A stretch of DNA of 64,000 nt from Streptomyces sp. ICBB 8177 (GCF_003144095.1 NZ_NSKH01000004.1:228727-292726); one strand, 5' to 3'; positions 1 to 10,783 are shown, counted from the first letter of the stretch. Notes: generated by a model not told the origin, from the sequence alone. Numbers and translations are program-made.

Positions 1-322
1 GCGCGGTGAGCACCAGCACCGGCGTGCGGTCACCCAGGGCGCGCAGCCTCCGGCAGACCGCCAGCCCGTCCAGGACCGGCATGAGCACGTCCAGGACGAT
101 GGCATCCGGCTGCCACGCGGCCAGCTCGGCGAGGGCGGCGTGCCCGTCGGCGGCGCCCCGGACCTCGTAGCCCTCGATGGTCAGTCCGTCCTCCACGGCC
201 GCGCGGACGTCCGGGTCGTCGTCCACCACGAGGACGCGCGCGGGCCCGGGGTCGGCGGCGCGACCGGTGCGGCGGGCGGGCTCAGGCGCGGTTTGCGGAG
301 CGTCTCGGTCCATCTCGTGCAT
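1..322 (-). CDS. Response regulator, N-terminal receiver domain (3' end lies outside the window)
   Basis: Partial gene running off the left edge on the minus strand. The visible ~107 residues form a two-component receiver: RVLVVDDDPDVR with the acidic pair, then AIVLDVLMPVLDG with the phospho-acceptor aspartate, then PVLVLTA before the edge. A 30-residue Pro/Ala-rich extension precedes the receiver. Two in-frame ATGs are available (322 and 313). The output domain is not visible, so OmpR-like or another class cannot be decided; the VLDVLMPVLDGL wording is common in OmpR/PhoB-type regulators. A partner kinase, if any, would lie to the left. Confidence 0.8.
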   Translation of the reverse strand, partial: MHEMDRDAPQTAPEPARRTGRAADPGPARVLVVDDDPDVRAAVEDGLTIEGYEVRGAADGHAALAELAAWQPDAIVLDVLMPVLDGLAVCRRLRALGDRTPVLVLTA

Positions 323-513
323 CGCTCCACCGTCTCAGACGCGGGGCCGACGACGGCAATCCGGTGCGCCGTGGGTCGCCGGACCCAGGCCCCACGCCCG
401 CGGTTGCGGGCTCCCGCGAGGGTGGGCGGGACGCCCGGAAGGGGCGAGCGGACCGCGAGAAACGAGCCGACCGGGAGGGAGCCGGCCGCGAGAGGCGGGC
501 CGGCCGCCCTTGG

Positions 514-1170
514 TCAGGAACCCGCGCGCCGCAAGGCGTAGCGGACCGCGTCGGCGCGAGAGTGCAGGTCGGCCTTGGTGAACAGGTTGTTGATGTGGGT
601 CTTCACCGTCGCCTCGCTGATCACCAGCCTCCGAGCGATCTCCGGATTGCGCAGCCCCTCGCCGATCAGGCCCAGGATCTCGCGTTCCCGCGCGGTCAGG
701 GCGACGCGTTCCTCCTCGGGCGGCGCGGCCGGGGCGGGCCGGGTCGCCAGAGCGAGCAGGCGCCGCTGGACCTCCGGGGCCAGTACGGTCTGCCCCTCGG
801 CGGCGGTGCGCACCGCCTGGAGGATCGTGCCCCGATCGGCATCCTTGGTCAGATAGCCGCTGGCGCCCGCGCGCAGCGCGGCGAGGATCGACTCGTCGTC
901 GTCGAACGTCGTCAGCACGAGGACGGTGGTACCGGGCGCCGTGCGATGGATGCGTTCAGTCGCCTCCACTCCGCCCATGACCGGCATGTTGAGGTCCATG
1001 AGGATCACGTCGGGACGGTGGCGTTCCACGGCCTCCACCGCTTCGGCGCCGTCGCTCGCGGTGGCCACCACGGTGACGTCCTCGGCCAGTCCGAGCATGA
1101 CCGCGAGCGCCTCGCGGACGGTCGCCTGGTCGTCGGCGACGGCGAGCGTGATCGTGCGGTCCTCGGTCAT
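514..1170 (-). CDS. NarL/FixJ-family response regulator
   Basis: A 218-residue DNA-binding response regulator. The receiver occupies about residues 5-120: acidic pair in VADDQATVRE, phospho-acceptor D59 in DVILMDLNMPVMGG, switch Thr in VLVLTTFDDD, and conserved Lys in GYLTKDADRG. A LuxR-type helix-turn-helix follows at about 152-215 (LTAREREILGLIGEG, then SEATVKTHINNLFTKAD). Its ATG overlaps the stop of the upstream kinase gene (ATGA), so the two are translationally coupled and are almost certainly cognate partners. The palindromes at 3057 and 3231, in front of the operon, are plausible targets of this regulator (inference). No residue required for phosphorylation is missing. Confidence 0.93.
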   Translation of the reverse strand: MTEDRTITLAVADDQATVREALAVMLGLAEDVTVVATASDGAEAVEAVERHRPDVILMDLNMPVMGGVEATERIHRTAPGTTVLVLTTFDDDESILAALRAGASGYLTKDADRGTILQAVRTAAEGQTVLAPEVQRRLLALATRPAPAAPPEEERVALTAREREILGLIGEGLRNPEIARRLVISEATVKTHINNLFTKADLHSRADAVRYALRRAGS

Positions 1171-2327
1171 CGGGGCAGCTCCAGTTCCACGGTCCAGCCA
1201 CCCTCCCGGGTCGGCTCGGCCCGGAGGGTGCCGCCCAGAAGGGCGGCGCGCTCGCGCAGGCCGACGAGCCCGACGCCGGTGCCGCCGGTCAGGTCGGCGC
1301 GCGGTTCCTCGGGCGGCGGGCCGTTGCGCACGGTCAGCGTAACGTGATCGGCGGTGAAGGCCAGCTGTATCTCGCGGGGTGCGCCCGGTGCGTACTTGGC
1401 GGCGTTGGTGAGCGCCTCCTGCGCCGTGCGGACCATCGTGTGGGTCAGGTCCGCGGCGACGGCGACGGGGTCACCGGTCAACGTGAACCCGACGGCGTTG
1501 TGCTCGGCGAGCCGCCGCAGGGTGTCGGGCAGCGGCAGCGTGTCCTCACGCAGGGCGTGCACGGCGCGCCGGGTCTCGTTGATGCTGTCGACGGCCAGCG
1601 CCCTGGCCCTGCGGACAGCCGCGACGGCGTCCTGTTCGCGCCCGCTGTCGCGCAGCGCGTCGGCCATGTCCAGTTGCAGCGCGATGCCGGACAGCGAGTG
1701 CCCGAGGACGTCGTGGATCTCCCGGGCGATACGGCCCCGTTCGATCAGCGCCGCCTCCCGCGCCTCTGAGGCGGTGGCGCGTTTGGCCTCCTCTGCGGCG
1801 AGTTGGGCGTTGCGCAGCGCGTCCCGGCGGTCCCGGTTGGACATCCCGACGTAGACGGGGAGTGCCACGGTCAGCGACACCCACCAGGCCCACTGCGGCG
1901 CGTCGGGAGCCAGCCTCAGGACGACCTGGGTGGCAGCGGTCGCGGCGAGCGCGCCCATGACCGCCACGCCGATGGCCGCCTTGCGCGAGGCGAGCAGCCC
2001 TCCGGCCGAGGCCGACGCCACGTACGGGAACAGCGCGGCCAGCGTGGTCTGGTGCGCGAGCGGCAGCAGCAGCGAGCCGCACAGCATGTAGACCGCCATC
2101 ACCGCCACCCGCCGGCGCTCCGCCATCCGCGTCCACGGAACCACCGCGCCGAGCGCCGCGATCGAGGTGACGACGAAGAGCGGCAGCGCCACCGCCGGGT
2201 ACAGGACGTGCCCGTGCGACCACTGCACGATGGTGACCGCGATCGCGACGGCCACCAGGAACGGCCGGATCAACTCGTCGTGGAAGCGGTGCGGGCCGGC
2301 ATCCGGCCGCTGTTCCGTCGTGGCCAT
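1167..2327 (-). CDS. Membrane sensor histidine kinase (HisKA_3 type)
   Basis: A 386-residue kinase. The N-terminal ~165 residues hold five or six hydrophobic segments with no large extracellular loop, so it is an intramembrane-sensing type. A short linker leads to the HisKA_3 dimerisation box RIAREIHDVLGHSLSG, with phospho-acceptor His at about 205. The HATPase domain follows, with N-box QEALTNAAKYA and G-box GTGVGLVGLRERAALLGG. It phosphorylates the response regulator whose start codon overlaps its stop. The membrane protein gene at 2346-2969 ends 18 nt upstream, suggesting a three-gene transcription unit. The signal sensed cannot be read from the sequence. Confidence 0.93.
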   Translation of the reverse strand: MATTEQRPDAGPHRFHDELIRPFLVAVAIAVTIVQWSHGHVLYPAVALPLFVVTSIAALGAVVPWTRMAERRRVAVMAVYMLCGSLLLPLAHQTTLAALFPYVASASAGGLLASRKAAIGVAVMGALAATAATQVVLRLAPDAPQWAWWVSLTVALPVYVGMSNRDRRDALRNAQLAAEEAKRATASEAREAALIERGRIAREIHDVLGHSLSGIALQLDMADALRDSGREQDAVAAVRRARALAVDSINETRRAVHALREDTLPLPDTLRRLAEHNAVGFTLTGDPVAVAADLTHTMVRTAQEALTNAAKYAPGAPREIQLAFTADHVTLTVRNGPPPEEPRADLTGGTGVGLVGLRERAALLGGTLRAEPTREGGWTVELELPR

Positions 2328-2345
2328 GGCGCTGGGTTCCGATCC

Positions 2346-2969
2346 TTATCGACGACGGTCGCGGCGAAGCGTACGGGACCGAGTGTTCCACTCGCCTGCC
2401 CAACGGCCTTCTTCCGGGCCGCCGGCGCGGCCGTTGATGTTGCGCTGCAGGGTGTCCAGGAACGGGGACATCCGGTGCGGCGCGCCGTCCTGGCCCTGGG
2501 TCCACATGACCCGGTGGTCGGCGCTCAGCGCACGGTAGAGCGCGACGGCGCCCTCGGCGAGTATGCCCAGCCCCAGAGTGAAGAGCAGGCTGTCGCCGAC
2601 CGCGCCGGCGTCCTTGGAGTCGACCGCGCCGAGGATGAGGTTCGCGCCGAACTTGATCACCAGATTGAGCACCCACAGCGCGACCGTCGTCCCCGTGTAG
2701 CGGATGAAGGCGAGGCCGTCCCGCTGGGATATGCGCACGCTCCAGCCCCTCAACGCTCCGAGCGCGAGACTTGTCGCGGCGGTGGCGACGAGGAAGAGCA
2801 GTGAAATCGGTGACTTCACTTGTCCGCTCAGGTCGGAGAGCCCGATCACGGTCAGTACGGCCGGCAGTACCAGCATGCGTTTGGCCTGCGCGGGCTCCCC
2901 CATCAGTCGCCGCGCCAGCACATAGCCCACTCCTGCCACGACCAGTACGATTTCCACCGGCCCGCTCAT
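2346..2969 (-). CDS. Multi-pass membrane protein, function unknown (CcdC/DUF1453-like)
   Basis: About 207 residues with at least four or five hydrophobic helices (for example VEIVLVVAGVGYVLARR, then MLVLPAVLTVIGL) and a basic C-terminus. The start was chosen at the ATG at 2969, because GGAGG sits 8 nt upstream. The open frame extends further but without coding character; a second ATG exists at 2996. The topology resembles small CcdC/DUF1453 membrane proteins, an assignment by pattern only. It is followed by the kinase and response regulator genes, so it may act as an accessory sensor or be controlled by them. It diverges from another membrane protein gene at 3435. Confidence 0.75.
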   Translation of the reverse strand: MSGPVEIVLVVAGVGYVLARRLMGEPAQAKRMLVLPAVLTVIGLSDLSGQVKSPISLLFLVATAATSLALGALRGWSVRISQRDGLAFIRYTGTTVALWVLNLVIKFGANLILGAVDSKDAGAVGDSLLFTLGLGILAEGAVALYRALSADHRVMWTQGQDGAPHRMSPFLDTLQRNINGRAGGPEEGRWAGEWNTRSRTLRRDRRR

Positions 2970-3056
2970 CTCGGTTACCTCCGCTCGATGCGACATCTCG
3001 ACACCATGGAAATTACGGGGAATTGGCGCCGGAGTCGTGCACCCAGCGCCGTATTC

Positions 3057-3080
3057 CGGGTGGAGATCGTTCTCCACCCG
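3057..3080. promoter_or_regulatory. Perfect 24-bp palindrome, copy 1
   Basis: CGGGTGGAGA, a 4-nt spacer TCGT, then TCTCCACCCG: ten-base arms with no mismatch. The same arms recur at 3231-3254 with a different spacer. It lies in the divergent promoter region between 2969 and 3435, about 90 bp upstream of the minus-strand start. A dimeric regulator such as the adjacent NarL-type response regulator could bind it. As RNA it would be a strong hairpin, but the absence of a T-run argues against a terminator. Confidence 0.6.
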
Positions 3081-3230
3081 TGGGTGTAGCCCAGCCGCGC
3101 GACGACCGCTGCGACCTGCGGTGACACCCGGTTTCAGCCCAGGTGGAGCGAGTACGGGCAAGGTGGAGGGCCGAGTCGACGCAAGGGGCGGGGACCGGAG
3201 GAAGTTCAGGCCGGCATTCGGGGCACAGGT

Positions 3231-3254
3231 CGGGTGGAGACGCTTCTCCACCCG
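3231..3254. promoter_or_regulatory. Perfect 24-bp palindrome, copy 2
   Basis: CGGGTGGAGA, spacer CGCT, then TCTCCACCCG. Both arms are identical to those at 3057-3080 while the spacer differs, the pattern expected of a protein-binding operator. The centre lies 174 bp from the first copy and about 190 bp upstream of the plus-strand gene at 3435. Confidence 0.6.
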
Positions 3255-3434
3255 GATCTACGGCAGCCGCCGCATGACCGCATTCGGCGCCCGTCATAGC
3301 GTGAAGGGCGAATCACGGGGAAATCGACTCGGCCGGGCCGACCTGACGGCCGAGGAAGAGCGAACTCGCCTCTTCTGCCCCGGACATGGTTCACCTGCCG
3401 CGCACCTGCCATTCACTGATGGGGAGTCGCCACC

Positions 3435-4199
3435 ATGCCATCGCATTCTCTTGGTTCCGGGAATTCCACCGGTTCGCAACCCGCGCCCGGAAAGCCGTCG
3501 GACGAAGAGCGGAAGACTCCGGTGCCGCGCGGCCTGATCACCATGTTCCTCTACGACATCGGTCTCCCGGTGGCCGCGTACTTCGTCGCCGAACTGCTCG
3601 GGGCGAGCAGCTACGCCGCCCTGCTCACCGGCACCGTCGCCTCCGGGCTGCGCATGATCTGGGTGGCGGTACGGCAGCGGAGGCTCGACCCGTTCGCCGT
3701 CTTCCTGCTCGTCGTCTTCGGCGCCGGGCTGGCGCTGAGCTTCATCACCGGGGACCCCCGGTTCGTCCTCGCCAAGGACTCCGCGATGTCGTGTGCCGCG
3801 GGCCTTGTCCTGGTGGGCAGTTGCGTCATCGGCCGTCCGCTCGCCTACTACGCCGCGCAGCGCGTCGCCCGTTCCGCGGGAGGGGCGCGCTTCGAGCAAT
3901 TCCAGGCCGCCGCCAACACCGCCACGATGCGGGCTCGTTGGTACCGCACCTCGCTGGTGTGGGGCGTCGGCCTGCTGATCGACGCGGGTCTGCGCATCGC
4001 GGCCGTCTACCTGCTGCCGATCGGCGCCGCGGCCAACGTCTCCCAGATGCTCATGCTCGCCGTCTACGGCCTGCTGATGGGGTGGACCGTCCACTCGGCG
4101 AAGAAGGCGCGGCCCGCACGACACACGGAACCGGTCCGCGACGCCGACGCCGACGCCGACGCCGCGCGGTCCGTGGCCCATGGCCGCGTGCACGGCTGA
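3435..4199 (+). CDS. VC0807-family integral membrane protein
   Basis: A 254-residue membrane protein. After a polar ~33-residue N-terminus come alternating hydrophobic helices: FLYDIGLPVAAYFVAELLG, then SSYAALLTGTVASGLRMI, FAVFLLVVFGAGLALSFI, and two further segments near residues 175-230. The layout and the motif TGDPRFVLAKDSA match proteins annotated as VC0807 family, whose biochemical role is not known. The C-terminus is acidic with an Asp-Ala repeat. It diverges from the membrane protein/kinase/regulator operon across the palindrome-bearing region, so it is a likely target of that two-component system. A strong hairpin at 4257-4293 lies downstream. Confidence 0.82.
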   Translation: MPSHSLGSGNSTGSQPAPGKPSDEERKTPVPRGLITMFLYDIGLPVAAYFVAELLGASSYAALLTGTVASGLRMIWVAVRQRRLDPFAVFLLVVFGAGLALSFITGDPRFVLAKDSAMSCAAGLVLVGSCVIGRPLAYYAAQRVARSAGGARFEQFQAAANTATMRARWYRTSLVWGVGLLIDAGLRIAAVYLLPIGAAANVSQMLMLAVYGLLMGWTVHSAKKARPARHTEPVRDADADADAARSVAHGRVHG

Positions 4200-4256
4200 C
4201 GGCTGACGGCTCGGACGGCTCACGGCTCACGCCTGACTGGGCAGGACGGACAGAAA

Positions 4257-4293
4257 GCCGCCGGATGCCGCGTGGGGTGCGGCATCCGGCGGC
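4257..4293. terminator. Strong hairpin terminator
   Basis: GCCGCCGGATGCCGC, loop GTGGGGT, then GCGGCATCCGGCGGC: fifteen perfectly paired bases. It sits between the convergent genes ending at 4199 (+) and 4333 (-), so it can terminate both. There is no U-tract, which is usual in Streptomyces. Confidence 0.8.
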
Positions 4294-4332
4294 GGTCACT
4301 TCACCGAGTCCGGGCGGCGTGGAGGGCCCGTG

Positions 4333-4680
4333 TCATCCGTTGACGTGGATGTGGCGGACGGAGACCCAGCCCTTCACGTAGGTGCGGTTGTCGGTGATCT
4401 GCGCCCACTGGTCGTTGCCGCACGCCGGGTTGTACTCGCCTTCGGTGGCCTGCCAGAAGGTGAGCCCGTCGCCCGGATTGCCCTCGCCGAGGGCCGGCGA
4501 CCCGGTGTCCGAGTCGGTGTGGATGCGTACACCGGTGGCGGTGAAGTCACCACTCAGCGCCTGCGGCAGGGGCGCGCCAGCGGCCTGCGCGGAGGGGGCC
4601 GCGGCCACTCCGAGGCAGGCCACCAGGACAGTAGCGGCGAAGGCGGCGCCAAGAGGCTTCCTGGTCTTGGAGATCGTCAC
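4333..4680 (-). CDS. Small secreted protein with SH3-like domain
   Basis: A 115-residue secreted protein. It opens with a Sec signal peptide (basic MTISKTRKP, a hydrophobic core, then the cleavage-like APSAQA-AG near residue 33). The mature part reads VRIHTDSDTGSPALGEGN, then CGNDQWAQITDNRTYVKGWVS, the signature of a bacterial SH3-type cell-wall binding fold. A GTG start at 4680 was chosen because GAAAGG precedes it by a suitable distance. The reading frame stays open far upstream, but that stretch belongs to the neighbouring NlpC/P60 gene. The C-terminal domain of that neighbour is similar, suggesting the two act on the same wall structure. No catalytic motif is seen. Confidence 0.75.
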   Translation of the reverse strand: MTISKTRKPLGAAFAATVLVACLGVAAAPSAQAAGAPLPQALSGDFTATGVRIHTDSDTGSPALGEGNPGDGLTFWQATEGEYNPACGNDQWAQITDNRTYVKGWVSVRHIHVNG

Positions 4681-4751
4681 GGGCTGGCCTTTCTTCGAGC
4701 GCCGGCAGATGGGTATGTGGTCGAGCACGAAGACTGGATGCGGTCCGACCA

Positions 4752-4810
4752 GGTCCGGCGAGGCCCGTCCGGTCAACTCAGGTCCGGCGAAATCCAGTCC
4801 GGTCAGCTCA
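4752..4810. repeat. Imperfect tandem repeat, about 29-30 bp x 2
   Basis: Two adjacent copies beginning GGTCCGGCGA and ending GTCCGGTCA(A/G)CTCA, followed by a partial third unit (GGTCGGGACTGG). It lies between the two secreted-protein genes. The minus-strand transcript would carry it upstream of the 4680 start. Confidence 0.6.
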
Positions 4811-4832
4811 GGTCGGGACTGGTCTGGTCTGG

Positions 4833-5924
4833 TCAGGTGCACCGCGGCGAGCCGTCGATCGAGTTGGTGTGGTTCCTGACGTAGTAACTGGCCATCCAGC
4901 CCCACAGTTCGGCGCCGATCCTGACGCTGAGCCAGTACGGGTTGCCGCCGATCGTCTCGCCGGGCTGCTGGCAGGCGACGTAGACCGTGTCGGGTGTGCT
5001 TGTAGATGTTCGTCATCCACGAGCCGTTGGAGAGCTTGGACCACACGTCGTTCGTGTAGCCCTCGGCCGTGACCGTCTCAGCGTGCTCCTGGCAGACCAC
5101 GCCGACCTGGGTGGGGCCGCTGAAGGTGTGCACCACGCTGGAGGTCGTCGACGGGGAGCTGTGGGTGCGCACGTCCGTTCCCCAGGTCTGGAAGACGCTG
5201 CCGCCGCCCGCCGGTGGCGGGGTCGGGTTGCCCGGGGTGGCGGCCAGCCGGATCGCTCCCGCGTAGTCCCCGCCGGTGCGGACCGCCGCCTGGCGGATGT
5301 GCGTACCGGACTCGTAGGCCTCGCCCATCTGTCCGGCGCCGATGTACATCGCGACGTGGCGGATGTAGCCGCTGCCCCAGAACATCAGGTCGCCGGGGAG
5401 CAGTGGCCCGTCCCCCTGGGCGGCGCTGAACCGCTGTACCGCCAGCGAGCTGTGGTACTGGTCACTGGCGGTGCCGTCCAGGATGTCGCGACCGGTGGCC
5501 TCGTAGTACGCGTAGCGGGTGAGCCCGGAGCAGTCGAAGCCGTAGCGGCTGCCGTCATCCTTGCTCGCCGGGTCGCTGCCGTCGTAGTAGCCGTATGTCG
5601 GACCGGGCGTGGCACCGTGCCCGCCGCCCCAGGTGTACCAGACGCCGATCTGCGAGCAGACGGCGCGTACGGCGGCCTGCGCGGCGGCCGACGCTCCGGG
5701 CGCCGGCACCCGCAGCCGCTGTCCGCGGGGCGCTCGGTTGCGGTGCCGCGCGGTGCGGCGTGTGCGGCGGACGGCACCGCCAGGGCCAGGGCGAACGCCG
5801 ACAGCGCTGCCGCCGTCCCGGTCGCGAGCCGGCACGGGCTGACGAATCGGCGCGGGCTCACCAGCCGCCCCCGGCTCACACTCGGTCCCGGATTCGCGTG
5901 GCCCCGCAGGTTGTGGTGTCGCAT
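4833..5924 (-). pseudogene. NlpC/P60 (C40) peptidase with SH3 domain, interrupted by two frameshifts
   Basis: One coding sequence spread over three frames. From the ATG at 5924, frame one encodes a signal peptide ending SAAHA-APRG. A shift at about 5700-5770 leads to the C40 domain: VCSQIGVWYTWGGG, the catalytic Cys in YGFDCSGLTRYAYYEATG, LPGDLMFWG, and the His region YIRHVAMYIGAG. After an SH3-like segment (GSWMTNIYK), a second shift near 4990 leads to DTVYVACQQPGETIGGN, then YWLSVRIGAELWGWM, ending at 4833 in DGSPRCT. The intact protein would be a secreted peptidoglycan endopeptidase of about 360 residues. Either the gene is newly broken or the assembly carries two indels. Confidence 0.75.
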
Positions 5925-6158
5925 GGACCCCCGTTGGTTGTGGTGGCGGCCACGACGTGCGACCGCCGAACGACGCGGTACGCGACCACGGAACGCGCCG
6001 CCCGAGACCGACCGGTTCCAACCGGCCCCCGACCGGTCGCGGCCGGGTCGCGGCCGAAACCAGGTTGTCGTGCGCCGCGCCGGACCCACAAGGAATTCGG
6101 CGATGACCGAAGGCCCCAGTTCGGCGCAGTGGTTGACGGCTGCCGGAGGGCGCGCCGG

Positions 6159-6464
6159 TCACAGCCGCGCGGGTCTGCCCTCCAGCAGGGCCCACCCCAG
6201 GCGGCTCAGGGAGTGGCGGACCGTGCCGCCGTCCCGGAAGCTGACCACGAGTTCGGCCTCGCGCAGGGTGCGCAGATGCTCGCTGACGTTGGGTTCCGAG
6301 GATCCGACCCGTCGCGCGACCTGGCCGGTCGTCAGCGTTCCGTCCGCGGTCGCCTCCAGGACCGCCGCGCGGGATCCCGTTCCCCCTCGGTCGCCGACCG
6401 GCGTGCCGTCACCCCCGCGGCAGGCCCCGTCCCGGTCTGTGCGTTTCCTATGAGGGTAAGGCAA
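6159..6464 (-). CDS. Winged-helix (ArsR-like) protein, probably a truncated remnant
   Basis: A 101-residue open frame starting at a TTG. Residues 35-95 form a winged helix-turn-helix: LTTGQVARRVGSSEPNVSEH, then LRTLREAELVVSFRDGGTVRHSLSRLG. This is what is seen at the C-terminus of much longer (~330 residue) Streptomyces ArsR/DUF5937-type regulators. The first 30 residues here (Arg/Gly/Asp-rich) look non-coding. I therefore read it as the surviving 3' end of such a gene. A short independent regulator cannot be excluded. Confidence 0.5.
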   Translation of the reverse strand: MPYPHRKRTDRDGACRGGDGTPVGDRGGTGSRAAVLEATADGTLTTGQVARRVGSSEPNVSEHLRTLREAELVVSFRDGGTVRHSLSRLGWALLEGRPARL

Positions 6465-6669
6465 ACGTTGTCAAAGCCCGGCACACCAGCTCAGCCACCA
6501 GAGGGTGCGCCCGTCGCTTCCGGCCCTCCTGACCGCGCCTCGAAGGCCTTTGCCGCAGTCGGGCAATCATTCTCGAATTCACCCGATCGAGTTATGGATC
6601 GAACATGGCGGCGAGCGCATGGCCCGCGGCGTGCGGGGGAACGGAACCAACCGCTCACGCGAACCTCCG

Positions 6670-7443
6670 ATGGATTGGACATCTCCACCCGTGCTGAAGA
6701 ACACCACAGCCGTCGTCACCGGCGCCTCCAGCGGCATCGGTACCGCGGTCGCCGAGGCGCTCGCCGCGCAGGGCGCCACCGTCGCCCTCTTCGCCCGCCG
6801 CCGCGACCGGCTCACTGAACTGGCCGAGGCGATCAACGCCCGGGACGGCGGCCGCGCGTACCCGTACGAGGTGGACGTCACGGACGCCGACGCCGTGCGG
6901 GTCGCGATCGAGTCGGCGGCCGAGGCGCACGACGGCATCGGCATCCTGGTCAACAACGCGGGAAGCGGCACCTGGGCACCGGCCCTCGAAGCCGACCTCG
7001 CTGGCTGGCACAGCACGGTCGAGGTCAACCTGAACGGCGTCCTCAACACCACGCATGCCGCGCTGCCGCACCTGGACCGGGCCGCCTCCGGCGAACGCGG
7101 GGTGGCCGACGTCGTCACCATCAGTTCGGTGGCGGGACGCAGGGTCCCCACCCCGCAGAGCAACGTCTACGCGGCCACGAAGCACGCCGTGGGCGCGTTC
7201 ACCGAAGCCCTGCGGCAGGAGCTCGCCGAACGCCACGTGCGCGCGGGGCTGGTGGAGCCCGGCATCGTGGTGACCGCGCTGACCACCAGCGGCCAGGAGT
7301 ACGCACCCGACGCGCGCAACCCCACGGGGTACGGGCTGCTACGGCCCGAGGACGTGGCCACGGCCGTCGTCTTCATGGTGACCCGGCCCCGGCACGCGGC
7401 TGTCAACGAGATCCTGCTGCGCCCGACGGAGCAGGTCCGCTGA
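6670..7443 (+). CDS. Short-chain dehydrogenase/reductase
   Basis: A 257-residue classical SDR, cytosolic. The Rossmann glycine motif is TGASSGIGTAVAEAL (about residue 17). The LVNNAGSGTWA motif, catalytic Ser in VTISSVAGR and YAATKHAVGAF with the Tyr-x-x-x-Lys pair are all intact, so it should be active. ARRRDRL after beta-2 suggests NADP(H) preference. The start is placed at the ATG at 6670; a GTG at 6691 is an alternative. The substrate is not inferable. The methyltransferase gene starts 55 bp downstream on the same strand. Confidence 0.88.
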   Translation: MDWTSPPVLKNTTAVVTGASSGIGTAVAEALAAQGATVALFARRRDRLTELAEAINARDGGRAYPYEVDVTDADAVRVAIESAAEAHDGIGILVNNAGSGTWAPALEADLAGWHSTVEVNLNGVLNTTHAALPHLDRAASGERGVADVVTISSVAGRRVPTPQSNVYAATKHAVGAFTEALRQELAERHVRAGLVEPGIVVTALTTSGQEYAPDARNPTGYGLLRPEDVATAVVFMVTRPRHAAVNEILLRPTEQVR

Positions 7444-7497
7444 GGGCGTGGACCGCGGACCGGCCCTGGCCACAGGTGGCGCGACGCGGGTGCGAGG

Positions 7498-8307
7498 ATG
7501 AGCCGTATGGGATCGCAGGACGGCTATCTGCTCGACAACCGGCAGCGTGAGGCGGGACGGCGTTTCGACGCGTTCGCCGAGCTGTTCGACCCGTGGACGT
7601 TCGCCCACCTCGACCGTCTCGGGCTCGGGGCCGGCTGGCGCTGCTGGGAGGTGGGCGCGGGCGGCTCGTCGGTGCCCGCCGGGCTCGCGGAACGGGTCGG
7701 GCCGACCGGGCGGGTCTGGGCGACGGACCTCGACACCTCGTGGCTGGCCGGTCTCGCGTCGGACATCACCGAGGTGCTGCGGCACGACGTGACCCGCGAC
7801 GACCCTCCGGCCGCCGGCCTGGACCTGGTCCACGCCCGGCTCGTGCTGGTGCACCTGCCGGACCGGACGGAGGTGTTGCGACGGCTCGCCTCGGCGCTGC
7901 GGCCGGGCGGCTGGCTGGTCGTGGAGGACGCCGATCCCGCGCTGCAACCGCTGGCCTGCCCGGCGGGTGGCTCGGTCGCCGAGGAGCGGGCCGAGCGGAT
8001 CCGCCGGGGCTTCCGGTCGCTGCTCGCGGAGCGGGGTGCGGACCTGGCGTTCGGCCGGTCCCTGCCGCGCCTGCTGCGTGGGGCGGGTCTGCGGGACGTC
8101 TCGGCCGAGGGCTACTTCCCGCTCACCTCGGCCGCCTGCCGGGAGCTGGAGGCGGCCACCGTACGGCAGGTGCGCGACCAGTTGACCGGCGCCGGGTCGG
8201 CCACGGACGCGGAGGTCGACGAGCATCTGGCGGCGCTGGCCGGAGAGGACCTCGACGTCACCACCGCGCCCCTGATCACCTGCTGGGGCCGCCGCGCCGA
8301 GGCGTGA
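7498..8307 (+). CDS. Class I SAM-dependent methyltransferase
   Basis: A 269-residue methyltransferase. The SAM-binding motif I is CWEVGAGGSSVPAGLAERVG (about 48-67), followed by the acidic loop WATDLDTSW and motif LDLVHARLVLVHLPDR with post-motif RPGGWLVVEDADP. The N-terminus DGYLLDNRQREAGRRFDAF resembles Streptomyces ubiquinone/menaquinone-type or small-molecule methyltransferases. The substrate is unknown. The ATGs at 7498 and 7507 are both possible starts. A long hairpin at 8316 ends the transcript. Confidence 0.87.
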   Translation: MSRMGSQDGYLLDNRQREAGRRFDAFAELFDPWTFAHLDRLGLGAGWRCWEVGAGGSSVPAGLAERVGPTGRVWATDLDTSWLAGLASDITEVLRHDVTRDDPPAAGLDLVHARLVLVHLPDRTEVLRRLASALRPGGWLVVEDADPALQPLACPAGGSVAEERAERIRRGFRSLLAERGADLAFGRSLPRLLRGAGLRDVSAEGYFPLTSAACRELEAATVRQVRDQLTGAGSATDAEVDEHLAALAGEDLDVTTAPLITCWGRRAEA

Positions 8308-8315
8308 GCCCAACG

Positions 8316-8366
8316 CCGTCGGCCCGCTCCCCCGCCATGGTGGGTGCGGGGAGAGCGGGCCGACGG
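8316..8366. terminator. Bidirectional hairpin terminator between methyltransferase and katG
   Basis: CCGTCGGCCCGCTC plus CCCCGC pairs with GCGGGG plus GAGCGGGCCGACGG, with one bulged A and a ten-base loop. It lies between convergent genes ending at 8307 and 8402. Confidence 0.8.
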
Positions 8367-8401
8367 TCGTCGTGCGGGTGTTGCGGGGACCGGACGACGT
8401 A

Positions 8402-10783
<2,382 letters not shown>

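Larger units (their letters stand above)
3000..3434. other. Divergent intergenic region carrying two identical palindromes
   Basis: 435 bp between divergently transcribed membrane-protein genes. It holds no credible gene. Besides the two 24-bp palindromes listed separately, there are two half-site-like copies of AGGTGGAG at about 3141 and 3161. The plus-strand start at 3435 is preceded by GGGGAGTCGCC, which supplies a ribosome binding site. Confidence 0.6.

Noticed and set aside
5925-6158. Possible ydaO-type riboswitch upstream of the NlpC/P60 gene
   Set aside because: The leader is GC-rich and foldable (repeated CCGACCGG/CCGGTCG blocks), and NlpC genes often carry such switches, but the conserved core elements could not be found by eye.
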